From: Pacificoceanicola sp048553275
GTDB lineage: Bacteria; Pseudomonadota; Alphaproteobacteria; Rhodobacterales; Rhodobacteraceae
Assembly: GCF_048553275.1 (NCBI RefSeq)
Contig: NZ_JBLZMW010000002.1
Span: 1 to 64,000 of the forward strand
Length of the DNA stretch: 64,000 nucleotides
Reading direction: 5' to 3'
Within the stretch, counting starts at the first letter, position 1; the number at the start of each line of letters is the position of its first letter. Positions 23,959 to 32,399 of this stretch are shown here, one piece after another. The translations under genes and the position numbers were made by a program. The notes under the pieces are model-generated. The model saw only the letters and a list, made by a program, of their open reading frames with translations, made no database searches and had not been told where the DNA came from.

Positions 23959-24269
23959 ACTGGGCGTCCCTTCTGGAAGGATGGGTCGAGGCGGGGCAGG
24001 ACCCGGAGCGGTTCTGGGGTCTGACCCTGCGGGAAATCGCCATCGTTATGGCGGGCGCTGCCAAGCGGATCGAGCGGGAGCGGTTGTTCCTTGAGGTCGG
24101 GGCCTGGCAGACCGCCCGCCTGACGATGATCGGGTTTCACAAGCCGGAGAAGTTTCCGGAGTTCCGGAAGGTCAGCTCGGCCAAGGTCCAGCGCAAGCGG
24201 CAAAACTGGGAAGACCAGAAGGCGCTGGCGCTGATGCTCAATGCCGCGTTCGGGGGAAGGATGCAGTAG
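23940..24269 (+). CDS. Tail assembly chaperone, -1 frame extension
   Basis: After slippage translation would continue as DQGDVLNWASLLEGWVEAGQ and on to KFPEFRKVSSAKVQRKRQNW, 109 codons up to the TAG at 24267-24269, directly followed by the tape measure ATG. There is no start codon with a ribosome site before the conserved-looking segment WGLTLREIAIVMAGAAKRIE; the first ATG (24048) lies inside it. This supports expression as a fusion, equivalent to lambda gpGT. GTA clusters have a comparable small gene here. Confidence 0.72.
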   Translation, partial: DQGDVLNWASLLEGWVEAGQDPERFWGLTLREIAIVMAGAAKRIERERLFLEVGAWQTARLTMIGFHKPEKFPEFRKVSSAKVQRKRQNWEDQKALALMLNAAFGGRMQ

Positions 24270-26477
24270 ATGGCAAATGCGATCATCGGCGCACTGCGCG
24301 TCGTTCTCGGGATGGACAGCGCCGCCTTCGAGGACGGCGTCGGGTCGGCGCAGAAGCGGGTGGCCGCGTTCCGCCGGTCGATGCAGCAGACCGGGCGGCA
24401 GTTGACCAGTGTCGGCACGAAGATGTCGGCGGCGTTGACGGCTCCGCTGGTCGGTCTCGCGTACAAGTCCGTAGCGGCACAGAGAGAGCAGGAGCGGGCG
24501 GTTGCCGCCGTCTCCACCGCGCTTGAGAGCATGGGCGACGGGGCTGGTTACACCCTGTCGCAACTCGAAGCCATGGCCTCTGCGCTGCAGGAAAAATCGC
24601 TATACGGCGACGAAGCGATCCTGTCCCGAGTGACGGCGAACTTGCTGACCTTCGGCAACATCTCGGGCGATGTGTTTGCCCGGGCGCAGCAGGCGGCGCT
24701 CGATCTCTCGGCGCGTCTCGGGCAGGACCTGCAGTCGTCTGCCGTCATGCTCGGCAAGGCGCTGAACGATCCGGTCGCGGGTCTCAGTGCCCTGAGCCGG
24801 GTCGGTGTCTCCTTCACCGAGCAGCAGAAGGAGATGATCAAGGCGATGGCCAAGGCCGGTGACGTGGCCGGTGCCCAGACCCTGATGCTCGAAGAGCTGG
24901 AACGGCAGTACAAGGGTCAGGCGGAAGCCATGGCCAACACGGACAGCGGTAAGATCACGCAGGCCCTGAACGCCATCGGCGATGCGACGGAAAAGATCGG
25001 CGCGGTGATCCTGCCGATCCTCGCGGACCTTTCCGTCTATGTGAAACGCGCGGCGGAGGCATTCCAGGGCCTGTCACCGGAGACACAGAAGTTCGTGGTC
25101 ATCGCGGGCGGTCTGGGGGCGGCGCTCGGTCCTGTCGTCGCGGCGGTTGGTTTGATGCTGACGGCGCTCGCGCCGCTGGCCGGTGTGATCATGGCCGTGG
25201 TCTCGCCGCTTGGCCTTCTGGCGGCGGGCATCGCGGCGGCGGGCGTTGCGATCTACGTGAACTGGGGCGCTCTGCAGGAGGAGTTCCCGGCGATCACCGG
25301 GGCCATCGAGGCGGCGCTCGAAGGTCTGAAAGCCGCGTTCGACCGTATCCTTGAGGCTGTCCGGGTCATTTTCGACGGGATGCAGGAACAGTTCCGGCTG
25401 CTCGGAACCGGGATCGAGGCGCTGCTGAACGGCGATTTCCAGACCGCGTTCCTGTCGTTTCATGGCATCGTGCAGAGCTTCGCCAGCATGGTCCTTGGCG
25501 TCTTCCAGGTGCTGTTCGGGGATCTGGCGGCAGCGGTTGCGGAGGGTGTCCGGGACATGGTCGCCCGCCTGCAGACACTGGTCTCCGATCTCGGAGCAGC
25601 GTTTCAGGACGGCGTCGCGGTTGTCCGGCAGTTCGGGGCCGATCTCTTGGCGGCGCTAGGGCAGGTGCTGGCCGATGTCGTCGAGGCTGCGCTGAACATC
25701 GGCAGGGCGATCATCGACGGGATCAAACAGGGCATCGCCGAGAAGTGGCAGGGCGTGGTGGATTACATCTACAGTCTGGCCAGGGAACTGCCGGAGTGGA
25801 TCACGCGACCGCTTGGCATCAATTCTCCGTCTCGGGTTTTCATGGAGATCGGCGGCTACATCGTTGACGGCCTTGTAAAGGGCATCGAGGGCGGCACCGG
25901 CCTGGTGCGCGGCGCGATGGACAAGATGTCGGACGCCGTCAACCTCGATAGCATCGAGAGCCATGCGAAGGCGGCGGAGAATGCCTTCAAAGGCATCGGC
26001 AGCACGGCGTCCAGTGTCTTTGGGGGAATTGGCAAGCTGATCGGCGAGGGCATCCGGGGCTTCAAGAACTTCAAGGAAGTCCTTTCCGGGGTGGCGCAGT
26101 CGCTGGCCAAGGTCCTTGCGCAGCAGGCTCAGGCCGGTCTGGTCAACATGTTCGGCGGGTCCGGCACCATCGGCGGGGCGCTGATCGGCGGGTTGTTCAG
26201 CGGTCTGACCGGATTCGCGACCGGCGGCTCGTTCGATGTCGGCGGTGTCGGCGGGATCGACAGCCAGATCGTGGCGTTCCGGGCAAGTCCGAACGAGTCC
26301 GTGCATGTCACGAAGCCGGGCCAGACCATCGGCGAGCGATCCCCGCAGCGGCTGCAGGTCATGGTCGAGTCGAGCGAGGACCTGCGGGTTGTCGCGGCAG
26401 ATGCGGGCCGGTCCGCCTCCGTTCAGGTGGTGCAGGCGAACAACCGCATGATCCAGCAGACGCAAAGGCGGAGCTGA
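24270..26477 (+). CDS. Tail tape measure protein
   Basis: 735 residues, the longest structural protein. Helical N-terminus (GSAQKRVAAFRRSMQQTGRQL), a region GKALNDPVAGLSALSRVGVSFTEQQKEMIKAMAKAGD characteristic of tape measure proteins, hydrophobic membrane-like segments at about 270-325 (AAVGLMLTALAPLAGVIMAV), and a Gly-rich C-terminus. It sets tail length and may help DNA ejection. Starts straight after the -1 frame of the chaperone. Confidence 0.9.
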   Translation: MANAIIGALRVVLGMDSAAFEDGVGSAQKRVAAFRRSMQQTGRQLTSVGTKMSAALTAPLVGLAYKSVAAQREQERAVAAVSTALESMGDGAGYTLSQLEAMASALQEKSLYGDEAILSRVTANLLTFGNISGDVFARAQQAALDLSARLGQDLQSSAVMLGKALNDPVAGLSALSRVGVSFTEQQKEMIKAMAKAGDVAGAQTLMLEELERQYKGQAEAMANTDSGKITQALNAIGDATEKIGAVILPILADLSVYVKRAAEAFQGLSPETQKFVVIAGGLGAALGPVVAAVGLMLTALAPLAGVIMAVVSPLGLLAAGIAAAGVAIYVNWGALQEEFPAITGAIEAALEGLKAAFDRILEAVRVIFDGMQEQFRLLGTGIEALLNGDFQTAFLSFHGIVQSFASMVLGVFQVLFGDLAAAVAEGVRDMVARLQTLVSDLGAAFQDGVAVVRQFGADLLAALGQVLADVVEAALNIGRAIIDGIKQGIAEKWQGVVDYIYSLARELPEWITRPLGINSPSRVFMEIGGYIVDGLVKGIEGGTGLVRGAMDKMSDAVNLDSIESHAKAAENAFKGIGSTASSVFGGIGKLIGEGIRGFKNFKEVLSGVAQSLAKVLAQQAQAGLVNMFGGSGTIGGALIGGLFSGLTGFATGGSFDVGGVGGIDSQIVAFRASPNESVHVTKPGQTIGERSPQRLQVMVESSEDLRVVAADAGRSASVQVVQANNRMIQQTQRRS

Positions 26478-26480
26478 CCC

Positions 26481-27188
26481 ATGGTGCGCATCATCGACCT
26501 GCCGCCCGTAGTGCCGCTGCGCCATGCGCCGTTCTGGCTGGAAACCGACACCAGCTCCTATGGCCCCGGTGCCGATGGCAAGGAGACCATCGTCTACACC
26601 GAGGATCGGCGCTGGGTCTCCGAGATCGAAGTGCCTCCGCTCAATCCGGCGGTGGCACGGCTCGCCTCGGTGATCGGGGATCGGTTGCGAGGGCGGGCGA
26701 ACCTGCTGCGCCTGACCCTGCCGAACTTCGGCACGGCGGTTTTCGAGGGCGATGAAGCGGCCTTCCTGGCCTCGGTGGGGATTGCGGCGGATGACATTGC
26801 ACGCGGGAGCCTGCTGTTCTCCGATGGGGCGTCCTTCGATGACGGTGCAGGCTTTGCGCTGCCGGATCACGATGAGCCGGTCGCCGTCGCGGATGTCGCG
26901 GCGGGTGCGTCCGAGATCCAGCTCGACGGCTACCTCGGGCGGTCCCTCGCGGTGGGTGCGTTCTTTTCGATCAACGATTTCCTCCACCGGGTCGAGGCGA
27001 ACACGGATGGTTTGGTCACCTTCAACCCGCCGCTGCGCGAAGCGGTTCCGGAGGGGGCAGAGGTCGAGGTCTCCAATCCGACCGTGCTTGTGCGGCTGCG
27101 CGATGACGCCGGCTGGCGGGTGTTCCAGCAGTACGGGCGGTTCTCCGAGAACCTTCGGGTCATGGTGACCGAGGCGTTCGAGCGATGA
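26481..27188 (+). CDS. Minor tail protein, distal-tail position
   Basis: 235 residues, strand-rich (VRIIDLPPVVPLRHAPFWLE; WVSEIEVPPLNPAVARL; YLGRSLAVGAFFSIND). First gene after the tape measure, where distal-tail or baseplate proteins are found. Overlaps the next gene as ATGA. Family assignment is by position. Confidence 0.7.
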   Translation: MVRIIDLPPVVPLRHAPFWLETDTSSYGPGADGKETIVYTEDRRWVSEIEVPPLNPAVARLASVIGDRLRGRANLLRLTLPNFGTAVFEGDEAAFLASVGIAADDIARGSLLFSDGASFDDGAGFALPDHDEPVAVADVAAGASEIQLDGYLGRSLAVGAFFSINDFLHRVEANTDGLVTFNPPLREAVPEGAEVEVSNPTVLVRLRDDAGWRVFQQYGRFSENLRVMVTEAFER

Positions 27189-27805
27189 TCGAGTTTATCA
27201 AGGCGCAGCCTGCGGAGTACCGTGACCAGGTCATGGCGCTACTGTCTGGCGGCGCGGTGCAGATGTCCGTGCTGCTGCACCTCGATTTCGCGACGGAGCC
27301 GCTGCTGCTGTGCAATCGCAACGTGCCGTTCACGGATCTGAAATGGGGAAGGGTCTGGGGTGCGGGAAGCGGTCTTCTGGTGGGCCTGCCGGAGATATCC
27401 GGCGGCGATAATGAGCTTGCGCCGTTCAGGGAGTACCAGCTCGGCATGCCGAACGAGATGATCGACGCGGCGAACTGGGCGGCGGAGCTAGTGACGATGG
27501 TGGGTGAAGTGTCGGAGTACCGGGCGCGGGACGCGGGGCTGTATGCCCAGCTCTTCGACCCGGACACGGGCGGGCCTGCCGGACATCCCTTCGCGCTCGA
27601 CATCGGGATCATGGACAAGCTGACCGTGTCGTTTCCGCGCGGCGGGGCCATCGTCAGCCTCACCACGGAGAGCTTCATGGCCCGCAAGGGCGTGCCGACC
27701 TACGGCATGCTGACCTACTTCGACCAGAAACGGCGCTACCCCACGGACGAGGGCCTGCAGTTCGTGACCGAGTCGAACAAGCTGATCACCTGGACGGACT
27801 GGTAA
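27185..27805 (+). CDS. Minor tail protein (DUF2163-like)
   Basis: 206 residues. LLHLDFATEPLLLCNRNVPF, LVGLPEISGGDNELAPFREYQLG and TYGMLTYFDQKRRYPTDEGLQFV suggest a tail-tip hub protein of the DUF2163/gpL type. It lies between the distal tail protein and the peptidase-like gene as in GTA-like modules. Its stop overlaps the next ATG (TAATG). Confidence 0.68.
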   Translation: MIEFIKAQPAEYRDQVMALLSGGAVQMSVLLHLDFATEPLLLCNRNVPFTDLKWGRVWGAGSGLLVGLPEISGGDNELAPFREYQLGMPNEMIDAANWAAELVTMVGEVSEYRARDAGLYAQLFDPDTGGPAGHPFALDIGIMDKLTVSFPRGGAIVSLTTESFMARKGVPTYGMLTYFDQKRRYPTDEGLQFVTESNKLITWTDW

Positions 27806-28179
27806 TGCTCGCCGATTTCATCGCCCTGACCCGCTCGGAGCCGTTCGAGTGGGGTGTCAACGATTGTGCGCTCTGGTGCGCCTCTGCGGTGCGCTACGAG
27901 ACCGGTTTCGATCCGGCGGGTGACCTGCGCGGCACCTACAGCACCCGCGTCGGATGCCATCGGATCATCATGGCGGCTGGCAATCTTCTGAACCTGATCT
28001 CGCCGCGCATGACCCGCCTGCCTGACCTCGACGGCGACGGGGTGGCGGTGCTGCGGCACGATGGCCGGACGCTGTGCGGCTTGATCCTCGACGGTCGGGC
28101 GGTGCTGCGGATGGAGCGCGGCCTGCGGCTCGCGGATGACTTCACGGTTCTGCGGGGGTGGTCATGCCGCAAGCGCTAG
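27805..28179 (+). CDS. NlpC/P60-like tail protein (DUF6950)
   Basis: 124 residues. FEWGVNDCALWCASAV carries the Cys of an NlpC/P60-like fold at about residue 20, and a downstream His lies in VAVLRHDGRTLCGL. This matches DUF6950-type proteins that sit before the tail-tip gene and may cut peptidoglycan during DNA entry. The usual triad is not fully obvious, so activity is uncertain. Confidence 0.75.
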   Translation: MLADFIALTRSEPFEWGVNDCALWCASAVRYETGFDPAGDLRGTYSTRVGCHRIIMAAGNLLNLISPRMTRLPDLDGDGVAVLRHDGRTLCGLILDGRAVLRMERGLRLADDFTVLRGWSCRKR

Positions 28180-30233
28180 GGTTTCTCTTGCCAGGCGTCT
28201 TTGGCGTCGGCGGCTCGGTCGCGCTTGTCACTGCGGCAGGGTCTCTGACCTGGGCGGGCATTGCGATCAACATCGCGGGGTCTTTGGCGCTCAGTGCCCT
28301 GACCGCGCCGAAGGTGCCGGATCAGGCCAAGCCGGACAACATCCAGCTCAACACGAAGAACGCCACCGGCCCGAGGTTCGGGCACTTCGGCAAGGTTCTG
28401 GTCGGCGGTAGCATCGTATTTCACCGCGCCGAAAGCGGGACGTCTTATCGCGTGATCGTACACGGGCACGGACAGATCAGCCGAGTCCTAGAATACCAGC
28501 TCGACGGCACGCCGGTGCTGCTCGACGGGAACGGGGACATCAACGCCGACGATCCGCCGTACATGGTCCGCAACAACACCACTTTTGGCTCCGTGCTCCA
28601 ACCGCGCGTCCGGCTGCTGAGCCGTGACGGATCAGCCCCGAGTACCGCCTATTCGGAGATCACGGCGATTTGGCCGGAGTGGACCACGGACCACCGTCTC
28701 GACGGCCTCTGGACCACGATGATCCGGGCGCAGTCCGTGGCGGCGAGCAAGCAGCGCAAGAGCTTTCCGTTCGGGGAGCCGTCCGTGAAGGTCAAGGCGG
28801 AGACCGCCGCCTGCTATGACCCGCGCACCGAGACCAGCGCCTTCACCGAGAACATGGCGCTGGCGATCCGGGAATATGTGGCTCTGCCGCATGGATTCAA
28901 CCGGCCAGATGTCTTCGATGAGGAAGACATCATCACCGAGGCGGACATCTGCGACCGCGACGTGGCGCTTGCCGCCGGGGGCACGGAGAAGCTGTACCGG
29001 ATTGGCGGGTCCTACATGCTGAACGAGCGTCCGCAGGACGTGCTGGGCCGCATGCTCGCCGCCTGCGCCGGACGCATCCGGCTCAAGCCGAATGGCAAGG
29101 TGCGGCTCAAAGTCGGGGCCTGGACCGCGCCGGAGTTCACGCTCGGCTTTGCGGACATCCTCGAAGTGCAGGAGGTCAGCCCGGGGCCGGACATGCTCGA
29201 TCGCTACAACGAACTGCCCGCGCGGTTCAACGCGCAGGACCTCGGGTTTGTCGAGGTCGATGCGGAGCCGTGGCTGGACGCCACCCGCGTGGCCGAAGAT
29301 CGCGAGGTCCGGCCCGGTCCGGACAAGCCGCTGATCCTGTGCCCGTCTCACCGGCAGGCGCGGCAGTGCATGAAGATCCACACCGAGCGCGACAACCCGC
29401 GCCAGATCGTCACGTTGCTTTGCAAGCCGAAGGCGCTGCCAGCGATCTACGAGGACACTATCGCGGTCGATGTGCCGCAGCTTGGGCTGTCCGGCTACTT
29501 TGAGGTCTCGCGCCACGCGCTCAGCTTCGAGAAGGCGCTGCTGCGCTCGGTCGCGCTGGTGCTGCGCAAGGTCGATCCGGCGGCGTACAATCTGGCGCTG
29601 GCGGAGCAGGGGCAGGTTCAGGAGCTGCCGGAGCCGCAGACCTCCGCAGGGGTGCCGGTTCCGCAGAACGTGGTGGCGGGCGGGGCCGGGGTGCAGGTCT
29701 CGGCCAACACATTCGTCGCCGGGATCTCCATCGGCTGGCAGGCTCCGCCAAGCAGCGCCCTGACGCCTGTGGTCCATTACCGGGGCGCGGGATCGGGCGG
29801 CTGGAAGGGGGTTGCGGTGACCGCCGATGTGACGTCGGTGCAGATGCCGGGGCTGACCGAGGGCGGTATCTATGACGTCTCGGTTGCCTTCGAGACACCG
29901 GGCGGGGTGATCGGGGACGAGGTGGTTGTCGAGGACGTGGTTGCCGCTGCCTCGACCACAGCGCCCGCGCCACCAAGCGTCCTTGCGGTCACGGACGCCG
30001 GGGGCGGCGCGGCGCTGGTCGAGCTGACCGCTGCCGCCGCGGCCACGCTCTGGAAGACGCAGATTTACCGGGATGCCGTGCTCATTGCCACGAGCTACGC
30101 CGATCCGGGCACGGCGATCTCGATCACCGATGTCTGCGGCACCGGCACCTTCAACTGGACTGCGCGGTCCATCGACGTGTCCGTCAACCCGTCCGAAACG
30201 GACGCGGGGCCGGTCACGGCCACGATTGCATAG
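28164..30233 (+). CDS. Tail tip / host specificity protein (gpJ-like)
   Basis: 689 residues from ATG 28164; a GTG two codons earlier is possible. The N-terminus has hydrophobic Gly/Ala-rich segments (about 7-45), then the phage-tail-3-like region (GHFGKVLVGGSIVFHRAES, HGQISRVLEYQLDG, PQDVLGRMLAACAGRIRL) and a C-terminal part with two fibronectin-type-III-like repeats (about 515-605 and 610-690). This central tail fibre binds the host surface. It overlaps the peptidase-like gene by 16 bases. Confidence 0.85.
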   Translation: MPQALGFLLPGVFGVGGSVALVTAAGSLTWAGIAINIAGSLALSALTAPKVPDQAKPDNIQLNTKNATGPRFGHFGKVLVGGSIVFHRAESGTSYRVIVHGHGQISRVLEYQLDGTPVLLDGNGDINADDPPYMVRNNTTFGSVLQPRVRLLSRDGSAPSTAYSEITAIWPEWTTDHRLDGLWTTMIRAQSVAASKQRKSFPFGEPSVKVKAETAACYDPRTETSAFTENMALAIREYVALPHGFNRPDVFDEEDIITEADICDRDVALAAGGTEKLYRIGGSYMLNERPQDVLGRMLAACAGRIRLKPNGKVRLKVGAWTAPEFTLGFADILEVQEVSPGPDMLDRYNELPARFNAQDLGFVEVDAEPWLDATRVAEDREVRPGPDKPLILCPSHRQARQCMKIHTERDNPRQIVTLLCKPKALPAIYEDTIAVDVPQLGLSGYFEVSRHALSFEKALLRSVALVLRKVDPAAYNLALAEQGQVQELPEPQTSAGVPVPQNVVAGGAGVQVSANTFVAGISIGWQAPPSSALTPVVHYRGAGSGGWKGVAVTADVTSVQMPGLTEGGIYDVSVAFETPGGVIGDEVVVEDVVAAASTTAPAPPSVLAVTDAGGGAALVELTAAAAATLWKTQIYRDAVLIATSYADPGTAISITDVCGTGTFNWTARSIDVSVNPSETDAGPVTATIA

Positions 30234-30260
30234 CTTTCTCAAAAAAAAGAGGTGTAGAGC

Positions 30261-31727
30261 ATGGTCTTCCCACATGGAGGCGCGGTCGCGATTTGGCGCG
30301 CCCTGAATGGCCCGAATGATGATGGTTTGCCGGAAGACGCGGCGTACAACCCCAAGAAAGATCAGATCCGTGCATGGGGTCTGGCCGTGGAAGCGGTGAT
30401 TGAAAATATAGTTCAGAGCCCTTCCGAGCTGCTTGAAGAGACAGGCTTGAACTTCGATGAGGGAGATAAGATTCAATCCGTGTCGCCCAGCTGTGTTTGG
30501 CTGGTCGCAGCAGATGATGCGAAGGATCATCATGTCGAAAACGCTGCTGGAAAAAAATTTTACGTCCTCCCTGGAGAGAACGGGTACAATGTCAAAGCAT
30601 TTGGCGCGAAGGGGGATGGTTCTACCGACGACAGCGCAGCCATCAAAGCGGCCTTCACAGCGACCGTGAAAAACCAAATCACATCGGTCATGAACCCAAG
30701 TAATCCGGCCTCGCCAAACAGCATCTACTTTCCGGGCGGCGAGTATATCATCAACTCGGCGCGGAGCCTCATGGACGCGGTGTCCGGTGTGACGCGCCGT
30801 ATGGGTGTCACATATCGCGGAGACGGAGCGGCGACCACGATCCACTTCGCTTACGACGGTGATGATTACCTCTGCTACAACCCCAACACGTTCCTTTTGA
30901 CACGGTTCGAGAACCTGTTCTTCACCTGCGACAGTGACACATCCAAATTCATGTTCGTCAACGCCAGTGGCGGCGCGCAGGAAGTCCTGNNNNNNNNNNN
31001 NNNNNNNNNNNNNNNNNNNNNNNNNNNNNNNNNNNNNNNNNNNNNNNNNNNNNNNNNNNNNNNNNNNNNNNNNNNNNNNNNNNNGGGAATGGCGGGGCCG
31101 ATGGTTCTGTTCGACAACTGCTTCGTGATCGGCCAGCATAAATATTTCAACGCCAGCGGCTCGCAGGATTACGAACACAATGCACGCTATGCCCAATGTC
31201 AGATGGATCATGCGGCGCCGGATGATTTCCTGATCTTCGATCGTGCGAGTGGCGTTCTGGGCGGCACATGGCTGGTGGAGCTGGATCGCTGCCGCTCGAC
31301 CGGTGCGAACAGCAACAATGGCGAGATTGTCGTTTGGGACGCGGTCTTTGGCGCGCGCTATGCGATGAACAGCCATTTCGGCAAGCGCTCGTTTGTCTTC
31401 CGCGATACCGGGGGGCGGGGCACGCCGCTGGCGACCGGCACCTTCGCCGCGACGCTGCCTGCGGGCGCGCTGGTGACGCGTGTCACCTTCCGAAACGCCG
31501 GTCTGCTGTCTTCGACACAAAGCGCCGACTTTGTCGTGGAGGACGGGGCCGGAACGGTGATCGCCGGAACCAGCGGCGTGCCGCCGCTCAACGTGGCCTG
31601 GTCGATCGATTTGCCGACCTGCTATGTGGTCCCGGCGGGCAACGAGCGCCTGGTGTTGCGCAACAGGCAGGGGGATGTGGTCCAGCAGGGCTCCACGCTC
31701 TTCGTCGAGGTTGAATTCATCGCCTGA
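30261..31727 (+). CDS. Tail fibre with pectate-lyase fold (contains gap)
   Basis: Interrupted by 95 Ns (30990-31084) but in frame across them, nominal 488 residues. After an N-terminal adaptor-like part, YNVKAFGAKGDGSTDDSAAI (about 109-128) is the standard opening of the pectate-lyase-like right-handed beta-helix of phage tailspikes. The C-terminal part (ALVTRVTFRNAGLLSS, GNERLVLRNRQGDVV) is strand-rich. Probably a receptor-binding or polysaccharide-degrading spike. The AAAAGAGGTG ribosome site precedes the ATG. The missing sequence prevents a firm call on activity. Confidence 0.75.
   Translation: MVFPHGGAVAIWRALNGPNDDGLPEDAAYNPKKDQIRAWGLAVEAVIENIVQSPSELLEETGLNFDEGDKIQSVSPSCVWLVAADDAKDHHVENAAGKKFYVLPGENGYNVKAFGAKGDGSTDDSAAIKAAFTATVKNQITSVMNPSNPASPNSIYFPGGEYIINSARSLMDAVSGVTRRMGVTYRGDGAATTIHFAYDGDDYLCYNPNTFLLTRFENLFFTCDSDTSKFMFVNASGGAQEVLXXXXXXXXXXXXXXXXXXXXXXXXXXXXXXXXGMAGPMVLFDNCFVIGQHKYFNASGSQDYEHNARYAQCQMDHAAPDDFLIFDRASGVLGGTWLVELDRCRSTGANSNNGEIVVWDAVFGARYAMNSHFGKRSFVFRDTGGRGTPLATGTFAATLPAGALVTRVTFRNAGLLSSTQSADFVVEDGAGTVIAGTSGVPPLNVAWSIDLPTCYVVPAGNERLVLRNRQGDVVQQGSTLFVEVEFIA
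30990..31084. other. Assembly gap (95 N)
   Basis: Run of 95 unknown bases inside the tail fibre gene. Frame continuity across it may be coincidental if the gap length is an estimate. Confidence 0.98.
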
Positions 31728-31837
31728 CGCTGGCCCCGGTTCGGGAATGTGCTAAGAGAAGCACGGGTTGCCCGATGCCAGGAATTGTTAAGGTTGCGAG
31801 GCCGCCCAAAGCTTGGAAAAAGCGGGGCGGCTTCGTC

Positions 31838-32398
31838 ATGGCAAAGTATCAGGATCTGTCCCGATTTCGTGTGCCCGCAGGGTTTCGCGGGCGATCGGGG
31901 CTGTATGTGCAGCTGTGGTGGATCGTGCAGGCGGTGCTGATCGGCCTGTCGCCACAGCCGCTGCATGGCTGGCGGGTCTGGCTGTGGCGGCGGTTCGGCG
32001 CGACGGTGGGGCAGGGGGTGAAGATCCGCCCTTCGGCCCGTGTCACCTATCCGTGGAAGGTGACGGTGGGCGACAATGTGTGGATCGGCGACCGGGCCGA
32101 ACTCTATTCGCTCGAAACCATCGAGATCGGCGCAAACGCCTGTGTCTCGCAGGATTGCTACCTCTGCACCGGATCGCACGATCACAGTCAGCTTGATTTT
32201 CGCTACGCATGCGCGCCTGTGCGGATCGGGGCCGAGGCCTGGATCGCGGCGGGCTGTTTCGTTGGACCGGGGGTGACGGTCGGTGAGGGCACGGTGGTCG
32301 GGGCGCGGTCCCTGGTGCTGAAGGATGTGGGGCCCGGGCGGCTGTGTGCGGGCAATCCGCTGCGGGATCTCGGCGCGCGGGAGCCGTGCGAGGACTGA
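31838..32398 (+). CDS. WcaF-like O-acetyltransferase
   Basis: 186 residues. QDLSRFRVPAGFRGRSG at the start is the WcaF-type opening, then left-handed beta-helix hexapeptide repeats (VTVGDNVWIGDRAELYSL, IEIGANACVSQDCYL, VTVGEGTVVGARSLVL) with His in TGSHDHSQ as the likely catalytic base. Acts in the cytoplasm, transferring acetyl from acetyl-CoA to a sugar of the exopolysaccharide unit. I chose ATG 31838 by family length; ATG 31775 would add 21 residues. It converges with the leftward glycosyltransferase gene (1 base between the two stop codons). Confidence 0.85.
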   Translation: MAKYQDLSRFRVPAGFRGRSGLYVQLWWIVQAVLIGLSPQPLHGWRVWLWRRFGATVGQGVKIRPSARVTYPWKVTVGDNVWIGDRAELYSLETIEIGANACVSQDCYLCTGSHDHSQLDFRYACAPVRIGAEAWIAAGCFVGPGVTVGEGTVVGARSLVLKDVGPGRLCAGNPLRDLGAREPCED

Positions 32399-32399
32399 C

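Noticed and set aside
15099..28179. Gene transfer agent cluster instead of a prophage
   Set aside because: Some tail genes resemble GTA genes, but the integrases, repressor with operators, attachment core and early operon indicate a prophage.
28632..31520. 962-residue minus-strand frame through the gap
   Set aside because: Antisense to the tail tip and tail fibre genes; the run of N contributes, and the composition is Arg/His-rich as expected for GC-rich shadows.
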